This document shows, piece after piece, positions 41,293 to 49,603 of a DNA stretch of 64,000 bases; position 1 is the first letter of the stretch; every line of letters starts with the position of its first letter. The DNA is from Candidatus Tectomicrobia bacterium. GTDB taxonomy: Bacteria > UBA8248. Made by a program: the position numbers and the translations under genes. The DNA is taken from positions 53,590-117,589 of the forward strand of contig JACPUR010000040.1 in the NCBI GenBank assembly GCA_016192135.1, read 5' to 3'. The notes beneath the pieces were generated by a model. The model ran no database searches. It was not told where the DNA came from and worked only from the letters and a program-made list of their open reading frames with translations.

Positions 41293-42159
41293 CTAGTGCC
41301 CGCCCCCCCCGTGATGGTGCCCGTGGAGCCCGTGATGGCCGCGGGGCGGCTGCGGCCGATCCTCCACGCCGGTGGGCTCCCGGGCGGGGCCGTTCGGGCG
41401 CAGGGGGACCACCTCCCCCTCGGGGCCGTGCCGGTGGTCGTGGGCGTGGGTGTAGACGGCGAGGTTCCGCGCCGCCTGGGGGCCGAAGAGGGCGAGGTAC
41501 TCCGGGTGGGCGCTCACGTCCTCGGGCCGGCCGTGGCAGCAGATGTGGCGGTTGAGGCACACCACGCGATCCGTCGAGGCCATCACCACGTGGAGGTCGT
41601 GGGAGACCATGAGGATGCCGCACCCCCGCTCGCCGCGGATGCGGGAGATGAGGCCGTACATCTCGAGCTGGCCCGTCACGTCCACGTTCTGGACGGGCTC
41701 GTCGAGCACGAGGAGGTGGGGGCCGCGCAGGAGCGCCCGGGCGAGCAGCACGCGCTGCATCTCGCCCCCCGAGAGGGCGTGGACGGAGCGGTCCATGAGG
41801 TACGCGGCGCCCGTCTCATCGAGGGCGCGGGAGGCCTCTCTCTCCGGGACGGGGCGGGGGAGGCTCAGAAGGCGCCGCACGGTGAGGGGAAGGATGGGGT
41901 CCACCGCGACGCGCTGGGGGAGGTAGCCGACCACCAGCCCCGGCTTGCGGCGCACCGAGCCCTCCGCCGGGGGGAGGAGGCCCAGCAGGGCGCGGATGAG
42001 GGTGGTCTTCCCCGCTCCGTTGGGGCCGATGAGGGAGACGACCTCCCCCGGGTGCACGGCCAGATCGATGCGATGGAGGATGGACTGCCCGCCGAGGCGG
42101 ACCCCCACCCCCCGGGCCTCGACCAGGGGCTCATCGCGGGGCCGGGCCTCAGCGCGCAT
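41293..42159 (-). CDS. znuC: Zinc ABC transporter ATP-binding protein
   Basis: A 288-residue ATPase. Walker A is GPNGAGKTTL, the signature is LSGGEMQRVLLARALL, Walker B is HLLVLDEPVQNVDVTG, and the switch His lies in LMVSHDLHVVM. HICCHGRPEDVS and a His-rich tail (GHHGLHGHHH) are typical of ZnuC and may buffer zinc. The start overlaps the end of zur by 11 bp, so zur and znuC are one unit. Confidence 0.92.
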   Translation of the reverse strand: MRAEARPRDEPLVEARGVGVRLGGQSILHRIDLAVHPGEVVSLIGPNGAGKTTLIRALLGLLPPAEGSVRRKPGLVVGYLPQRVAVDPILPLTVRRLLSLPRPVPEREASRALDETGAAYLMDRSVHALSGGEMQRVLLARALLRGPHLLVLDEPVQNVDVTGQLEMYGLISRIRGERGCGILMVSHDLHVVMASTDRVVCLNRHICCHGRPEDVSAHPEYLALFGPQAARNLAVYTHAHDHRHGPEGEVVPLRPNGPAREPTGVEDRPQPPRGHHGLHGHHHGGGGH

Positions 42160-42658
42160 CGGCTTGCGCCTTCTCGCGGCAGGCGGGGCAGCGTCCCTGC
42201 ACCTCGATGACCGGGGTCTCCACCTCGAAGCCCGCCCGGGCCGCCGCCTCCCCGATGGCCCCCTCGATGCGCGGCTCGTCCATCTCGGCGACGGCGCCGC
42301 ATCCCCGGCAGATGAGGAACTGGGCCATGTGGGGGTTGTCCGGGACGCCGCAGCCCACGAAGGCGTTCACGCTGCTCAGGCGGTGGACGAAGCCCTGCGC
42401 GATCAGGAAGTCGAGGGCGCGGTACACCGTGGCCGGGGCACCGCCGCGCCGGCCCCCGGGATCCATCCGGGCGAGGATGTCGTACGCCCCGACGGGGGCG
42501 TGGCTCCCCCAGACGAGCTCCAGGACGCGCCGGCGGATGGCGGTGAGCCGGGCCCCCCGCCGGGCGCAGAGCTCCGAGGCGCGCTCCAGGGCGTCGGCCA
42601 CGCAGGCGGCGTGGTCGTGCCCGCTTTCGGGAAACTGCACCTGGGATTCGCCAGCCAT
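42149..42658 (-). CDS. zur: Zinc uptake regulator, Fur family
   Basis: A 169-residue Fur-family repressor. The N-terminal winged helix includes RLTAIRRRVLELVWGSHAPVGAYDIL and APATVYRALDFLIAQGFVHRL (recognition helix). CRGCGAVAEMDE and CPACREK are the two C-x-x-C pairs that hold the structural zinc. Regulatory-site residues lie in VGCGVPDNPHMAQFLIC. Assignment as Zur rather than Fur or PerR rests on the neighbouring znuA and znuCB. A long palindrome lies in the divergent promoter region. Confidence 0.9.
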   Translation of the reverse strand: MAGESQVQFPESGHDHAACVADALERASELCARRGARLTAIRRRVLELVWGSHAPVGAYDILARMDPGGRRGGAPATVYRALDFLIAQGFVHRLSSVNAFVGCGVPDNPHMAQFLICRGCGAVAEMDEPRIEGAIGEAAARAGFEVETPVIEVQGRCPACREKAQADAR

Positions 42659-42668
42659 TTCTCCCCTC

Positions 42669-42696
42669 TTGCTAATCCAAAATGATATGTTATATC
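42669..42696 (+). promoter_or_regulatory. Probable znuA promoter overlapped by the Zur operator
   Basis: TTGCTA (42669-42674) and TATATC (42691-42696) lie 16 bp apart. The -10 sits within the right arm of the 8-bp palindrome, so Zur binding would block polymerase directly. Confidence 0.5.
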
Positions 42697-42699
42697 ATT
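42681..42699. promoter_or_regulatory. Zur operator candidate
   Basis: AATGATAT-GTT-ATATCATT is a perfect palindrome with 8-bp arms and a 3-base centre, in the only AT-rich patch between divergent zur-znuC and znuA. Size and base composition resemble known Zur boxes. A related half-site (TACGTTATCTTATCA) follows at 42714. Confidence 0.72.
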
Positions 42700-42746
42700 A
42701 GTGACTGAACTGCTACGTTATCTTATCACCATTTGGAGGACTTTCC

Positions 42747-43751
42747 ATGCGCATCCGCCCGCCCGCCTGGCTCGGGGCCGCCTGCCTGAGCCTTTTTTTC
42801 CATCCGGCCGCCGCCCCGGCGGCGCCCCGGGTGGTCGTCACCATCAGCCCCATCCACTCCCTCGCCGCCTCGGTGATGGAGGGGGCGGCCTCCCCCCGCC
42901 TCCTGATCCCGGGGACGGCCTCGCCGCACAACTACACCCTCAAGCCCTCGGACGCCCAGGCGCTCGCCCAGGCCCAGCTCATCATCTGGGTGGGGGAAGA
43001 GATCGAGCCCATCCTGGAGAAGCCCCTCAAGGCCCTGGGGAAGAAGGCGCGCGTGCTGGAACTCTCCAAGGCTCCGGGGATCACCCTCCTGGACGCGCGC
43101 GAGGGCGGGGTCTGGGAGGGGCACGGGCACGAGGAAAAGGAAAAGGGCCACGCCCAGGACGAAACGAAGCGCGGCCACGACGAGCAGGAGAAGAAAGAAG
43201 CCGGAAAGAAGGAGGAGCGACACGAGGAAAAAGACATGCACATCTGGCTGAGCCCGGCCAACGCCAAGCGGATCGCCCGCGCCATGGCCCAAGCCCTCGG
43301 TGAGATCGATCCCGGCAACGCCCCCGCCTACCGCGCCAACGCGGAGAGGCTCGCGGCGGGGATCGACGCCCTCGACGCCGAGCTGCGGGAACAGTTGAAG
43401 CCCGTCCGGGGCAAGCCCTACATCGTCTTCCACGACGCCTACCAGTACTTCGAGCGGCACTACGGCCTCTCCCCCGCGGGCTCGATCTCGGCCTCCTCGG
43501 CCCACGCGCCGGGGGCCAAGCGGCTCTACGAGATCCGCAAGAAGATCGTCGAGTCGAAGGCCGGCTGCGTCTTCCGGGAGCCCCAGTTCCCCTCCCGGCT
43601 GGTGGAGACGGTGGTGAGCGGCACCCCGGCCAAGATCGGGGTGCTCGACCCGGACGGCGGGGCCACGATTCCTCCGGGGCCGGGGGCTTACTTCCGGCTC
43701 ATGCGCAACCTGGCCGGCTCCCTGCGCGCCTGCCTTCTTTCGGAGAACTAG
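42747..43751 (+). CDS. znuA: High-affinity zinc-binding periplasmic protein
   Basis: A 334-residue metal-binding lipoprotein-like or periplasmic protein. The signal peptide ends around APAAP. Ligands are the His in GTASPHNYTLKPS, the His in DMHIWLSPANAK and FHDAYQYFERHYGL, and the last acidic residue in VLDPDGG. A His/Glu/Lys-rich loop at about residues 125-165 (HGHEEKEKGHAQDE onward) is the ZnuA-type zinc-collecting loop and is unusually long here. It is divergent from zur-znuC, with the Zur operator between. Confidence 0.92.
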   Translation: MRIRPPAWLGAACLSLFFHPAAAPAAPRVVVTISPIHSLAASVMEGAASPRLLIPGTASPHNYTLKPSDAQALAQAQLIIWVGEEIEPILEKPLKALGKKARVLELSKAPGITLLDAREGGVWEGHGHEEKEKGHAQDETKRGHDEQEKKEAGKKEERHEEKDMHIWLSPANAKRIARAMAQALGEIDPGNAPAYRANAERLAAGIDALDAELREQLKPVRGKPYIVFHDAYQYFERHYGLSPAGSISASSAHAPGAKRLYEIRKKIVESKAGCVFREPQFPSRLVETVVSGTPAKIGVLDPDGGATIPPGPGAYFRLMRNLAGSLRACLLSEN

Positions 43752-43764
43752 GAGCTGAAAGGGA

Positions 43765-43793
43765 TTTCCGGCCCGGCGGAGGCGCGCTATAAT
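43765..43793 (+). promoter_or_regulatory. Promoter upstream of the DUF1007 gene
   Basis: A perfect TATAAT at 43788-43793 lies 17 bp after a weak TTTCCG at 43765-43770. Transcription would start near 43800, leaving a leader of 20-57 bases before either candidate ATG. Confidence 0.45.
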
Positions 43794-43820
43794 CGGGGCG
43801 GTTCCACCTGTCCGTGTTCA

Positions 43821-44465
43821 ATGGGACGCCGCGCCGCCGCAGGGTTCGACCCGCTCATGACGCTCCGCTGCTTGCGCCTTCTGCTGCTCGCCGCCGCCCT
43901 CGTGGCGTGGCCGCCCTCGCCCGCCCTGCCCCATCCCCACGTCTGGATCACGAACGGCACCACCTTCCTCTTCCAGGACGGGAAGCTCGCCGGGGTGCGG
44001 CTTGAGTGGGCCTTCGACGAGCTCTTCAGCGACACCCTGGTGCGCGAGTTCGACGAGAACAAGAACGGCAAGCTCGACCCGGCCGAGGTCCAGCAGATCC
44101 AGAAGGAAACCTTCCCCTACCTCCAGAAGTTCCACTTCTTCGCCCACATCATGCTTGGCCAGAAGAAGGCGCCCGTGACCGAGGTGCACGAGTTCTCGGC
44201 CGAGGCCCGCAAGGACGGCGTGCGCTACCGCCTGACGGTGCGGCTCCCGGAGCCGGTGGACCCCCGGAAGACCCCCGTGACGGTCAACGTCTTCGACGAG
44301 ACCTACTACGTGGACTTCATCCACGAGAAGAAGGACCCGGTGCGCATCGAGGGGGCCCCGGCCGGGACGTGCACCTACCGGATGGGGAGGAGCATCCTCT
44401 CCGTCGTCTCGGGCTGGAACATGATGGTCCCCACCCCGATCCATCTGGAATGCCCCGCGCGATGA
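43821..44465 (+). CDS. DUF1007-family periplasmic protein
   Basis: A 214-residue exported protein (202 residues if it starts at ATG 43857, where the signal peptide MTLRCLRLLLLAAALVAW begins; neither start has a clear ribosome site). After cleavage the N-terminus reads HPHVWI, the DUF1007 hallmark and a probable metal ligand set. DENKNGKLDPAEVQQ resembles an EF-hand loop. FSYYLDP-like FDETYYVDFI and a lone Cys pair are present. DUF1007 proteins usually precede NicO nickel/cobalt exporters, as here, where the next ATG overlaps this stop. Confidence 0.85.
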   Translation: MGRRAAAGFDPLMTLRCLRLLLLAAALVAWPPSPALPHPHVWITNGTTFLFQDGKLAGVRLEWAFDELFSDTLVREFDENKNGKLDPAEVQQIQKETFPYLQKFHFFAHIMLGQKKAPVTEVHEFSAEARKDGVRYRLTVRLPEPVDPRKTPVTVNVFDETYYVDFIHEKKDPVRIEGAPAGTCTYRMGRSILSVVSGWNMMVPTPIHLECPAR

Positions 44466-45427
44466 CGCGGCTCCGGCGGGGGGCAATCCTCGCCCTCCTC
44501 GCCCTTCTCCTCGCCCTGCCGGGCGCGGCCGGGGCGGCCAACCCCTTCGGCCGCCCGGCGCAGCCTCCCCCGGCGGGGGCTCCCGCGCCCGGGGGCCAAG
44601 CTCCCGCGCCCGAGCGGAGCATGGCTCCCTCGGGCTTCTTCGCGCCGGTGACCTACTTCATGCTGAGCCTCCAGCGCGAGATGACGCGGAGCATCTCCCG
44701 CCAGCTTCGGGCCATCCGCGACGGGGAGCCGGGCGGGGCGCTCTTCTTCGCGGCCGTCATGGGTCTCCTCTACGGCTCGCTCCACACCCTGGGGCCCGGG
44801 CACGGGAAGTTCGTCGTGATGACCTACTTCCTCTCGCGCGACGCCAAGCCCTGGCGCGGCTTCCTGATGGGGGGCCAGATCGCGCTCTTCCACGTGCTCT
44901 CGGCCATCGCGCTCCTCTGGATGGTGGACCTCGTCGCCCGGAAGGCCTTCGGCATGCCCGCCGGGGAGATACGGGCCGTCCAGCAGGCGAGCTACGCCTC
45001 CATCGCCCTGATCGGACTCTACATGGCGGGCCGCGCCCTCCGCTCCCTCATGCGGAACGGGGAGGGACATCGCCACGATGGGCACGATCACGGCCACGAG
45101 CATGGGCACTCCCACAGCCTGGGGCAGGAGGGCCTCCTCTCCCTCTTCGTGGGCCTCGTCCCCTGCACGGGGGCGATCCTGGTGATGCTCTACGCGCTCG
45201 CGAACAACATCGTGCTGGCCGGCATCGTGGTGGTCGCGGCCATCGGAGCCGGGATGGCCCTCACCATGGCGGGGATCGGCCTCCTCGGGATGGTGGCGAG
45301 GAGCCTCGTCCTCTCGCGCCTGGAGGGAAGCCCCGGGCGCGGCCGCTGGGCGGCGGGGGCCGTCCAGCTCGCGGGCGGCGCGGCCATCACCGCCATCGGC
45401 GCGGCCTATTTCCTCTCCTCCCTCTGA
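44462..45427 (+). CDS. NicO/RcnA-type nickel-cobalt transporter
   Basis: A 321-residue membrane protein with about six to seven helices. GSLHTLGPGHGKFVVMTYFL holds the H-x4-G-H motif of NiCoT/RcnA proteins. A His-rich cytoplasmic loop (HRHDGHDHGHEHGHSHS) lies near residue 205. FVGLVPCTGAILVMLYALANN is the second signature. The ATG overlaps the stop of the DUF1007 gene. The direction of transport (export is likelier) is inferred from RcnA similarity. Confidence 0.88.
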   Translation: MTRLRRGAILALLALLLALPGAAGAANPFGRPAQPPPAGAPAPGGQAPAPERSMAPSGFFAPVTYFMLSLQREMTRSISRQLRAIRDGEPGGALFFAAVMGLLYGSLHTLGPGHGKFVVMTYFLSRDAKPWRGFLMGGQIALFHVLSAIALLWMVDLVARKAFGMPAGEIRAVQQASYASIALIGLYMAGRALRSLMRNGEGHRHDGHDHGHEHGHSHSLGQEGLLSLFVGLVPCTGAILVMLYALANNIVLAGIVVVAAIGAGMALTMAGIGLLGMVARSLVLSRLEGSPGRGRWAAGAVQLAGGAAITAIGAAYFLSSL

Positions 45428-45444
45428 GATACCCCCCCGATTTC

Positions 45445-45474
45445 TTGTCCCCGGCGGAGAGCCGGTGGTATTCT
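45445..45474 (+). promoter_or_regulatory. Promoter upstream of the VOC gene
   Basis: TTGTCC (45445-45450) and TATTCT (45469-45474) are 18 bp apart and lie about 60 bp before the VOC start. They separate this gene from the metal cluster. Confidence 0.5.
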
Positions 45475-45534
45475 CTGTCTCGCGCCGGCGCGGCCCGGAG
45501 GCGGGCTGCCGGGACTCCCTGAATGGAGAGACAC

Positions 45535-45969
45535 ATGCCCCTCATCAAGATGACGAAAGGCTCCATCGACATCGGCATCGTCGTGAAGGACCTGGACCGG
45601 GCGGCCAAGTTCTACGGGGAGGTCCTGGGCTTCCCCCAGGTGCGGGAGCTGGAAGTCTCCAAGGAGAAGGCGGCTCAGGCGGGCTGCGCCTCGGGCCGCT
45701 TCCGCTTCAAGGCCTTCCAGGCCGGCGAGGTGCAGCTCAAGCTGGCCCAGGCGGACGCGAACCCCGCCCCGGGCGGCGGGAAGGTGGACGGCGCCACGGG
45801 CTACCGCTACATCACCTTCATGGTGGAGAGCGTCGGGGAAACCCTCAAGAGCCTCCAGGCCGCGGGGGTCAAGCCCGCGGGCGAGATCACCGAGGTCGTG
45901 CCGGGGCGCTTCATCCTCTTCTTCCAGGACCCGGACGGCAACATGCTGGAGTGCGTGGGGCCGAAGTAG
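45535..45969 (+). CDS. VOC-family protein (glyoxalase-like)
   Basis: A 144-residue vicinal-oxygen-chelate protein: IDIGIVVKDLDRAAKFYGEVLGFP at the N-terminus, TGYRYITFMVESVGETLKSL at the second module, and RFILFFQDPDGNMLECVGP at the end. The D-P-D-G-N-x-x-E tail supplies the late Glu ligand. GGAGAGAC lies before ATG 45535. The substrate is unknown. Confidence 0.84.
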   Translation: MPLIKMTKGSIDIGIVVKDLDRAAKFYGEVLGFPQVRELEVSKEKAAQAGCASGRFRFKAFQAGEVQLKLAQADANPAPGGGKVDGATGYRYITFMVESVGETLKSLQAAGVKPAGEITEVVPGRFILFFQDPDGNMLECVGPK

Positions 45970-46092
45970 GCCCTTCCTCCATGGCGAAGCCCAGAACGCA
46001 GCCGCCGCCCGCCGCCGAACCGGCCGCACCTCCCCGGCCCCGCGCCCATGCCGCCCGGGAGGCCCTCACCGCCGCCCGCCCGGGTACTTGGC

Positions 46093-46707
46093 ATGTTTGA
46101 GATCGTTCAAGGCTATTTGGCCGAGTTCACCTACGCGGGGATATTCCTCGTCCTCTTCCTGTGCGGCCTGGGCCTGCCCGTCCCCGAGGATGTCCCGATC
46201 ATCGTCTCGGGCTACCTCTCTTACCTGGGAACCATCCAGCCCTTGCCCGCGCTGGGGGTGAACCTGGCCGGAATCCTCCTCGGCGACATGATGATCTACT
46301 CCTTCGGCTACTGGATGGGCCCCCGCGCCCTGCGGCTCCGGCTGATCCGGCACGTGATGACGCCCGAGCGCGCGGGCAAGGTGAACCGCTTCTTCCAGAA
46401 GCACGGGAAGAAGGCCGTCTTCTTCGGCCGCTTCGTCGCCGGGCTCCGGGCGCCGCTCTTCCTCGCGGCGGGCGTCGCCCGGGTCCCCCCCCGTACCTTC
46501 GTCCTCATGGACGGCGCGGCCGCCATGATCAGCGTGCCGGTGCTCTTCTTCCTCGCCTTCTACTTCGGGGAGAAGCTGGACGCCCTGCGGGAGTTCCTGG
46601 GCAGCACGAAGCGGCTGGTCGCGGTCCTGCTGACGGTGGGGTTCGCGGTCTGGCTCGCGCGCGGCTACCTGATACGGCGCCGGCGCGCGAAGGATCTTCC
46701 GGCCTAG
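46093..46707 (+). CDS. DedA-family membrane protein
   Basis: A 204-residue membrane protein with four to five helices. FLCGLGLPVPEDVPIIVSGYL holds the conserved P-E-D segment, and FFGRFVAGLRAPLFLAAGVARV is the F-x-R-x-x-P-x-x-x-x-x-x-G motif of the VTT/DedA family of lipid scramblase-like proteins. Its stop overlaps the stop of the convergent thrB gene by 4 bases. A longer upstream frame is Pro-rich and has no ribosome site. Confidence 0.87.
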   Translation: MFEIVQGYLAEFTYAGIFLVLFLCGLGLPVPEDVPIIVSGYLSYLGTIQPLPALGVNLAGILLGDMMIYSFGYWMGPRALRLRLIRHVMTPERAGKVNRFFQKHGKKAVFFGRFVAGLRAPLFLAAGVARVPPRTFVLMDGAAAMISVPVLFFLAFYFGEKLDALREFLGSTKRLVAVLLTVGFAVWLARGYLIRRRRAKDLPA

Positions 46708-47651
46708 CCCTTCCGCAGGAGCCGCGGAGCCCCTTCGGCCATGGCGATGTCCGCGGCGTGGGCGCCGCGGGGGTCCATGCGGAGGACGTGCATCCGGCAC
46801 CCGATCCCGCGGGCCAGGTAGACCTCCCGCATGGCGTTCCCGACGCGGCCGGGGTTGTGCGCGCAGATGGCGAGCACGCACGGGCCCGCCCCGCTGATGC
46901 AGACCCCCAGCGCCCCCGCCTTGCGCGCCGCGGCGAAGACCTCCTCCAGCGGGCCCATGAGCCCGGCGCGGTAGGGCTGGTGGAGGCGGTCCTCCATGGC
47001 GTCTCGGAAGAGATCGTCCCGCCCGGTGGCGAAGGCGGCGAGGAGCATGCTCACCCGCTGCACGTTGAAGATGGCGTCGGCCAGGGGGATCTGGCGGGGG
47101 AGCTTCTGGCGGGCGGCCTTCGTGCTCACCTCGAACGAGGGCACCACGATCACCCACAGGTAGCGGTCCACCACGGGGGCCCGGGTGTAGACGGCGCGGC
47201 CCGCGGTGTCGATGGCCGAGATGCAGAATCCTCCCAGCAGGGCGGGCACCACGTTATCCGGGTGGCCCTCCATCTCGACGGCGAGCTGGACCAGGCCGTC
47301 CATGGTGAGCGGCCCGCCGAGCATGAGGTTCGCGCCCACCAGCCCCCCGACCAGGGCGGCGGAGCTGCTCCCCAGCCCGCGCGCCAGGGGGATGTGGTTG
47401 CGCTGCTTCATCCAGAGGCCGCGGAAGGGGCGCCCGGCCCGCTCGTAGACCCGCTTCACCGCCTCGACGCAGATGTTGGACTCATCCCGGGGGATGGTGT
47501 TCTTCCCCTCGCCCTCCACCTGGATCGAGATGCCCCAGGGCAGCTCGTCCAGCTCGACCCGGTTGTAGAGCCGCAGCGCCACGCCCAGGGCGTCGAAGCC
47601 GGGGCCGAGGTTCGTGGTGCTCGCGGGGACCTGGACTCGGACCAGCGCCAA
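46704..47651 (-). CDS. thrB: Homoserine kinase
   Basis: A 315-residue GHMP-family kinase of threonine synthesis. VPASTTNLGPGFDALGVAL is the N-terminal homoserine kinase signature, IPLARGLGSSSAALVGGL the ATP-binding glycine/serine loop, and GVCISGAGPCVLAI the third GHMP motif. It is the first-listed gene of a minus-strand run whose members otherwise have no link to threonine. Confidence 0.9.
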   Translation of the reverse strand: MALVRVQVPASTTNLGPGFDALGVALRLYNRVELDELPWGISIQVEGEGKNTIPRDESNICVEAVKRVYERAGRPFRGLWMKQRNHIPLARGLGSSSAALVGGLVGANLMLGGPLTMDGLVQLAVEMEGHPDNVVPALLGGFCISAIDTAGRAVYTRAPVVDRYLWVIVVPSFEVSTKAARQKLPRQIPLADAIFNVQRVSMLLAAFATGRDDLFRDAMEDRLHQPYRAGLMGPLEEVFAAARKAGALGVCISGAGPCVLAICAHNPGRVGNAMREVYLARGIGCRMHVLRMDPRGAHAADIAMAEGAPRLLRKG

Positions 47652-47676
47652 AGGGGTCTCTCCTCGCCCGGGACGA

Positions 47677-48255
47677 TCAGGCCGCGACGCCGGCCGAGCG
47701 GGCCACGGCGCAGCCCGCCTCGCGCATCTCGTCCAGGGCGCGAGCGCCGTCGCCCGGCTGGACGTCCACCGCGCGGACGGCGTCCTCCAGGACGATCACC
47801 TCGAAGCCCGCCTTGCGGCCGTCCAGGGCGGTGTTGAGGACACAGTAGTCCGTCGCCAGCCCGCACACGAAGAGGCGCCGAACCCCTCGCCGCCGCAGCT
47901 CATCGCGGAGGGCGGTGCCCTGGAAGCCGGAGTAGGCCTCCTCGCCGGAGCGGTCCCCCTTCGACACCACGAGGTCCGCCTTCGCGGCGTCCATCCCGGG
48001 GTGGAACTCCGCGCCGGGCGTCCCCTGCACGCAGTGCGGGGGCCAGATGCCCCCCCGCGCCCGGAACGACACGTGATCCGGGGGGTGCCAGTCCCGGGTG
48101 GCCACCCGGAACCACCCCGGCGCGGCCAGGAGGCGGTTCACGGGCTCCACCACGCGGTCCCCCTCGGGCACGGCCAGCGCCCCGCCGGGGCAGAAGTCCA
48201 CCTGCAGATCCACGACGATCAGGGCGTCCGAGGGACTCACGGGGATACGGGGCAC
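47677..48255 (-). CDS. pncA: Nicotinamidase (isochorismatase family)
   Basis: A 192-residue cysteine hydrolase that converts nicotinamide to nicotinate in NAD salvage. Asp in VVDLQVDFCPGGALAV is the catalytic acid, TRDWHPPDHVSF gives the metal His, KGD the Lys, and GLATDYCVLNTALDG the catalytic Cys. It starts with GTG. The order PncA-ThrB is head to tail with 25 bp between. Confidence 0.88.
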   Translation of the reverse strand: MPRIPVSPSDALIVVDLQVDFCPGGALAVPEGDRVVEPVNRLLAAPGWFRVATRDWHPPDHVSFRARGGIWPPHCVQGTPGAEFHPGMDAAKADLVVSKGDRSGEEAYSGFQGTALRDELRRRGVRRLFVCGLATDYCVLNTALDGRKAGFEVIVLEDAVRAVDVQPGDGARALDEMREAGCAVARSAGVAA

Positions 48256-48274
48256 CGCGCGCCCTCCCCTTGGA

Positions 48275-48736
48275 TCAGCGGCCGTTGCGAAGCGAGGCGA
48301 GGAAGCCCTGGATCGCCTGGGTCAGCTCGCCGAAATACTGGCGGTAGAAGAAGGCCGACTGCCCCTGGGGGTCCTTCAGGGAGTCCCCGGGCTTGCCGCC
48401 GGGGCGGAAGGCGGCCAGCTCGGCCACCTTGGGGAGAGCGTCCGGGAAGTTCATCTCGATGAAGTCCCGGTGCTCGGGCCCCATGATGACGATGCGGTCC
48501 GCCCACGCCACGAGGTCGGGGGTGAGGGGGCGGGAGCGGTGCCGGCTCAGGTCCACACCGGCGATCTCGGCCACCTTGATGGCCTCCGCCGGGCAGCCGC
48601 TACCCGCCATGGCGTGGGTGCCCGCGGACTGGAGCTGCACGTCCTTGCGCCCCTCCCGCGAGAGGAACTTCCGCAGGAGAGCCTCGGCCATCGGGGAGCG
48701 GTTGAGGTTCCCCGTGCACACGAACAGGATCTTCAT
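48275..48736 (-). CDS. Low-molecular-weight protein tyrosine phosphatase
   Basis: A 153-residue phosphatase. The P-loop FVCTGNLNRSPMAEALLR gives C-x5-R-S at residues 7-14. DRIVIMGPEHRDF and the late SLKDPQG give the D-P acid motif. HRSRPLTPDLVAWAD is typical. An arsenate reductase role is possible, but the C-terminal features favour LMW-PTP. It overlaps the bifunctional-nuclease gene start by 4 bases. Confidence 0.87.
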   Translation of the reverse strand: MKILFVCTGNLNRSPMAEALLRKFLSREGRKDVQLQSAGTHAMAGSGCPAEAIKVAEIAGVDLSRHRSRPLTPDLVAWADRIVIMGPEHRDFIEMNFPDALPKVAELAAFRPGGKPGDSLKDPQGQSAFFYRQYFGELTQAIQGFLASLRNGR

Positions 48737-49566
48737 TGCGGCGAGGCTCCCCCGGAAGGATCGAACTCGATCCGGATGTTCACGTCCTCTCCGCGCTCCG
48801 CCCCGCGGCGCACGGCCAGGATGAGCGAGCCATTGCTCTCCCGGAATATCTCCTCGAACCTTTCCGGAGTGGTCACTGGCTTGCCGGCCGCCTGGAGGAT
48901 GACGTCCCCGCGCCGCAGGCCGGCCCGGGCCGCGGGCGCGTCCTCCCGCACCTGAGCGACCAGCAGCCCCTCCGGCTTTCCCCCGCCGAAGAACTTGGCC
49001 AGGGCCGGGGTCATTGGCTGGAGCACCAGCCCGAGCCGCTCCTGGTGGCTCTCCCGGCGCCCCTCTCCCAGGGGGACCGCCGACTCGAGCACCTCGCGCT
49101 TGGCGAAGATGGGCGCCTTCATCCGCAGCGCCAGCGCGATGGCATCCGAGGGGCGGCTATCCATCGAGAAGCTGCGCCCGGGCCCCTTGATATCGACCAG
49201 GGCGAAGTAGGTGCCGCCCTTCAGCTCGGTGATCACCACGCGGGCCACCTCGCCCTTGAGCGCCCCGAGGAGGGTCCGCATCAGGTCGTGCGTCAGCGGC
49301 CGGGGCGGGGCCACCTTGTTCAGCTCAAGCAGGATGGCGTGGGCCTCGGCGGGCCCAACCCAGATGGGCAGCACCTTGCCGGCCTTCTTGTCCTCCAGGA
49401 GGACGACGGGCTGCTGGGTGCGCGGGTCCATCACCACGGCCCGCACCTGGAGCTCCTGGAGCGGCGCCGCCTCCTCGGCCGCCCGCGACCGCGCGGCGTG
49501 CACCGCGAAGGCGAGGAAGGGCACCAGGGCGGCGGCGGCCAACCGGCTCACGCGAGGCGAGGCCAT
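48733..49566 (-). CDS. Exported bifunctional-nuclease-domain protein with a PDZ domain
   Basis: A 277-residue protein: signal peptide or anchor at residues 1-28, a BFN/DUF151 domain at about 35-165 (VVLLEDKKAGKVLPIWVGPAEAHAI, SRPSDAIALALRMKAPIFAKREVL), then a PDZ domain at about 185-265 (GLLVAQVREDAPAARAGLRRGDVILQAAGKPV). BFN domains are usually cytoplasmic, so the exported BFN-PDZ fusion is noteworthy. It ends inside the phosphatase gene start (ATGA). Confidence 0.85.
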   Translation of the reverse strand: MASPRVSRLAAAALVPFLAFAVHAARSRAAEEAAPLQELQVRAVVMDPRTQQPVVLLEDKKAGKVLPIWVGPAEAHAILLELNKVAPPRPLTHDLMRTLLGALKGEVARVVITELKGGTYFALVDIKGPGRSFSMDSRPSDAIALALRMKAPIFAKREVLESAVPLGEGRRESHQERLGLVLQPMTPALAKFFGGGKPEGLLVAQVREDAPAARAGLRRGDVILQAAGKPVTTPERFEEIFRESNGSLILAVRRGAERGEDVNIRIEFDPSGGASPQ

Positions 49567-49603
49567 CGTTCTTCCCCCGAGGCGGCCTGCAAGGTGTTCT
49601 TGC

